Positions 60,442 to 64,000 of a stretch of 64,000 nucleotides of DNA are shown here, one piece after another. How positions within the stretch are numbered: position 1 is the stretch's first letter; every line of letters starts with the position of its first letter. Source of the DNA: Diprion similis (taxonomy: Eukaryota; Arthropoda; Insecta; Hymenoptera; Diprionidae); the NCBI RefSeq assembly GCF_021155765.1, contig NC_060116.1, positions 3,596,001 through 3,660,000 of the forward strand, written 5' to 3'. A program made the translations under genes and the position numbers. The notes under the pieces were generated by a model. The model saw only the letters and a program-made list of their open reading frames with translations. It did no database searches and had not been told where the DNA came from.

Positions 60442-63224
60442 CGCAGGATGACACCAATTTTATTCGAATAAAATTCCCTTACTCTTCCCGTCAAGAACTT
60501 CAGAATTCCCTGACGTTTCCCCATGAATATTAGACAATGTTAGGTAGTTCTTATGACCAAAATTTTGAGAAGTTGTGCACTTTTGATATATAAATTTGTA
60601 TCTCAAACACACATAGTATCGCTTCGTTTTACACGCATAATTAAAAATCGAACAATACCATTTCCGGAAGTTAGCTTGACCGAATTTACGAAGCATAGCC
60701 GAGGAGTGAAAGAGATTTATGAAAAAAGCCCGTGCTTCCCTATGATCCATCATACTGCCCTGACTTTACTCCATAGACGAAATTCCCCGACTGTTCCCGA
60801 GTATCCCGACCTGTCGCCACCCTGATTATCAATCGTCGCGCAAACGAAGCGTTTGATTCCCGTGATTAATCTACGCGCAAAAAGGCACAGCTGATTATTC
60901 CGTACAAAAGTCTTGAACGTCTAGGACTCGTCGCAAAATGCTGTAGAAAACCAATTCGCATCTGCGTCTTTCTGAATCCGACACATTGCGATGCGAATTG
61001 TTGTTCCGAGATGCGAGTCAAGTCGGGGAGGGAGGTTGGAGAGCATGCATTATTGTGTGGCGTGACGGTCGGCGGTCCTCTTCGACGCGACGTCTTCGAA
61101 CTCAACATCTCTCCCCATCTAGCGTGCCACGGAACGCGATAGATGGCCGAGAGATGCGTTTTGCCCATTCAGACGATCACAGAGATCAATTGCATGAAAT
61201 AATGATAGACAATGACTCGATAATTGAATTCAACAACGACTGGAGAATGATAGCAAAGTGACAAGATATGAGTTTTATATTCAGTCTGTCACGTGTTTTT
61301 GGATGAAAATCACTGTGATCATTTGACGCTGTGGATTACAAAAGTTAATAACATCGCGGTGCATCGCGACCTTCCTACCCTCGTCTGATTCCCAACGAAA
61401 CCACCCGACGGAAATGTTGAAAAGGCATTCACACGCACATCTACATCACACTTCGCGACGGATCCCACAACGGCCACCTACCTACCCGATTACCTATATT
61501 CGCTCTGAACGATTCTCCATTTTCTCCAACACACATCATTCCTCCTCATTCGCGCCGTGGTCACTGTGACTTACTTTTTCATCGATTACCTGTGGGGAGC
61601 AAAACGTTTTTGTACCATAGTCAGCGAGAGTATTGTTTCAGTGATTTCTGGCGGACTATCGGTACATCAACCTTTCGTAAGATGGATTAAAAACATCCTG
61701 TATGCTTATCAGCATTTTTCTAAGCGAGCTAGGCCTGTAGTTGTTCCGTAATTGCTGGGCGTTGAAGAATTGAAAATGATTCAAGATACATATATCATGC
61801 AAGTTGATTACGCTACTTCTTTCTGCGAGACTTTGAAACGTCATCAATTAAATAATTGTTGGAATATGTTTAAGCCTCAGGTTTATCCACCACTTAAACG
61901 ACATCGTTGTAATTATATAATCGGTAGCTGAACACAATCTGTTTTCGCGAATGTTGAGTAAGCGATGGTAACCTGTCGCGATGCTCATTCCACTTTCAGC
62001 AACGTGCGATATTTCTAACTTTGAGTAACTGTGGTAAAACAGGTCCACTTTGATAAGAGAGGAAGAAAAAAACTCAATCAACTGAAAGACAAGCACCGTT
62101 GAGATCGCGAATGAGCCTATCCATGCAGCTAAGAAATCGAAGATTTGTGCAACAATTTTTACCGCCACGCCACGTGACAGAGGAGTCCCAGGGAATTAAT
62201 ACCCGTAAACTAAACACGTGCAAACTCACCAACGTTGCCGAGTAATGAAGAAGTTACTCGGATGTCTCTGCTTAACTCTGAAAAAACCAAAGAGGAAGCT
62301 CGAATTAGTTTAGCAAACTGGATTTTCTATTATTACTCTTGTCTACTCTCATATTTGTTTGCCGCGTGTTACGCAATGACAAAAATTAGGTTTCAAATAC
62401 AGCGCATTGAGTTATCATACAATAATTGGAGTAAGTTTTCTTACCTCCTCCGGGTTGCTCCACACTTTGCACGCACATGTAGTAGTCCTCGCAGCTTCTC
62501 AGGTTGTACGGTGGTCACACACTTTTCACACTACACTGAGAATATAATAAAATATTATAGCGAAATAATAACAGGCTAATAAAATAAGAACAGATGTTGA
62601 TTAAATGCATAAAATTATTGAGCAGCTAAAATCATGTACGACCAAACGGGATATAGTAATGAGAAATCATATGGAATGTGTACCTTTCAGTTTTATTCAC
62701 TGCATAGCTAGTAGTTTAATTTTTAGTTCGTTGTCAGAGCTCGATCGATTGGATCACGTCGTTTGGATTATCGCTAAATGTGGTCGATTGCGCTGCTATA
62801 TAGTGTACTCCTGTTAACAGGTCAGAAATGAAAAGACTTTGTTAGTATTTGTTTTGCAGAATTAATATACAAACGTTGGAAAATCACAGTGATTTTTTGT
62901 AAATATAACAAAGAAGCGAATACCAATCAATTGTAGCTAACTGACGAATTTCTCGAATTAAAAGTAGCCTAAAGGTATAATCAAGAATGACCTCAAACGT
63001 GTACCTGTTTACTAGTCTTCTGTATTTTGTTTTCCAACGTATATTCCCAAGCTCACTCGATGCAGATACTTGCTAACTTCGTTCGTTCCTGCAGTAGTTC
63101 GATTCTGTAACCAGGTGAAGAAAAAAACCGTAACATCTTTCTAATATCTGATCTGATTCAACATTCATATACTCAGGTTTGACGGTAATGCGTTATGGCA
63201 AATTTTGAAAAATTTCATTGATTA

Positions 63225-63558
63225 GGGGCCATTCATTAATTACGTAAGGGTCCAGGGAGGGAGGGGGGGTTTAAAAAATCTCTACATGACCTTATCTCGG
63301 GGGGAGGGGGGGAGGGTAAAAGCCATTCTTACGTAATATTTTATTACTCTTCCAAATACTAAATAATTATTCAGAATAAAAATAAAAATCTTTGATTTAT
63401 ATCAAATAATGACGTGTTTTAACGTAGCTGAACCTTTTCTAACAACATTTAACTATTTAACGCTTCTTAGGGAAATTCCAGGTAAAATCTTAAGTAAGAA
63501 AGGGGCGGGGGGGGCAAAAACGGTCAAAATCGTCCTTACGTAATCAATGAATGGCCCC
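63225..63558. mobile_element. Harbinger-like MITE, GGGGCCATTCATT ends, TTA duplication
   Basis: Left end GGGGCCATTCATTAATTACG and right end CGTAATCAATGAATGGCCCC are inverses. TTA is present on both sides (63222-63224, 63559-63561), as for PIF/Harbinger (TWA) insertions. Subterminal G-rich tracts of GGGGGG follow each end. 334 bp, no coding capacity. Confidence 0.85.
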
Positions 63559-64000
63559 TTACATGAATCGCTGAAAAATGATTGGAATTATTTCGTACCT
63601 GTTGTTTATGTGTAATAAATTCGTCGGTTCCGCTACCGAGTGACGTCGTCCAAGATTTATTGGCAGGGCCTTTCAATCTAGGTAATCACTGATGCCGATC
63701 AACGAAGTTGCGATCTCTTTCTGCAATCAAGTAAAATGTAAAATGACACAATATTTTGTTAGTACGCAATGCATCTTCAATAACGATTTCAACAGCATTC
63801 AAAATTCACCATAGTTTTCCAAGACGGAACAGGTATGTATCGGAAATCAATAACAGTTGACGATTTCGATTCTCACTCGAAATTTTGAAACGATTAATAA
63901 CGCCGTGATGCGTTAACTTTCGTTCAACCTGAATAAAGGATTACGAAATTGAAGATCCTTCCGTCGATCGATCCCCGGGAAGAAATTCGGAAACGTATGC

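Larger units (their letters stand above)
57597..64000. other. Region downstream of the P450, no supported gene
   Basis: Holds the P450 3'UTR to about 57850, two joined fold-back pieces (59340-60340), the CGATCACT repeat and the Harbinger-like MITE at 63225. The 60860-61560 stretch is GC-richer (TCTTCGACGCGACG..., CGCGGTGCATCGCGACC) and could be a promoter, but I see no exon with a convincing start, splice site and conserved sequence. Confidence 0.55.

Noticed and set aside
60866-61261. Frames in the GC-rich stretch downstream of the P450, on both strands
   Set aside because: Arg/Ser-rich overlapping frames, no splice-compatible context; more likely promoter-like or unique spacer.
61848-62168. 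Minus-strand frame with a hydrophobic N-terminal stretch
   Set aside because: Begins with GTG, not ATG, has no conserved motif, and its tail reads as random sequence.

Overview
The window is a piece of an AT-rich insect nuclear genome, most likely hymenopteran (inferred from gene families and intron style; a BLAST search would settle the species). Coding sequence is confined to short, GC-richer exons with consensus GT..AG borders. It sits in very A/T-rich introns and spacers full of microsatellites and short non-autonomous transposons. No tRNA, rRNA, CRISPR array or bacterial-type operon was seen.

Six protein-coding genes could be rebuilt exon by exon, with reading frame and intron phase agreeing at each junction used. 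(1) A CEP164 (centriole distal-appendage) orthologue, plus strand, 3812-15859, nine exons; only its first exon(s) are missing. (2) Gene A, minus strand, 28539-25360, four exons, a secreted four-cysteine protein of unknown function. Immediately upstream lies a decayed tandem duplicate of it (29985-31000). (3) Gene B, plus strand, 31362-35034, three exons, a signal-peptide plus single-TM protein. (4) The homeobox gene H2.0 (HLX class), plus strand, about 41607-50160, four exons with a 6.5-kb intron 2. (5) Gene C, plus strand, 50872-52797, three exons, a 135-residue secreted helical protein. (6) A mitochondrial-clan cytochrome P450, plus strand, 53824-57596, eleven exons, 601 residues.

The gene-poor stretches (1-3.8 kb, 15.9-25.3 kb, 35-41.5 kb, 57.6-64 kb) hold mainly fold-back elements. 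The most striking set is an approximately 600-bp family with ends TTAGGGTGGCGC..., eight copies in 64 kb, five of them in introns. Five copies have the same 6-bp target duplication of form TNNNNA on both sides. Two unrelated-looking fold-back families (TTAGACTGTATC ends; GTCTAGGGTG ends) are also bordered by TNNNNA sequences, mostly TGTACA, suggesting one shared transposase. Separate families carry TTAA flanks (piggyBac-like), a TTA duplication (Harbinger-like), and 680-785-bp near-complete hairpins.

There is no sign that the genes form a functional cluster; their adjacency looks like ordinary eukaryotic gene order. The points of interest are the transposon set, the duplicated and decayed copy of gene A, three lineage-type secreted/membrane genes of unknown function, the atypical P450, and a GC-rich block inside the H2.0 intron that looks regulatory.
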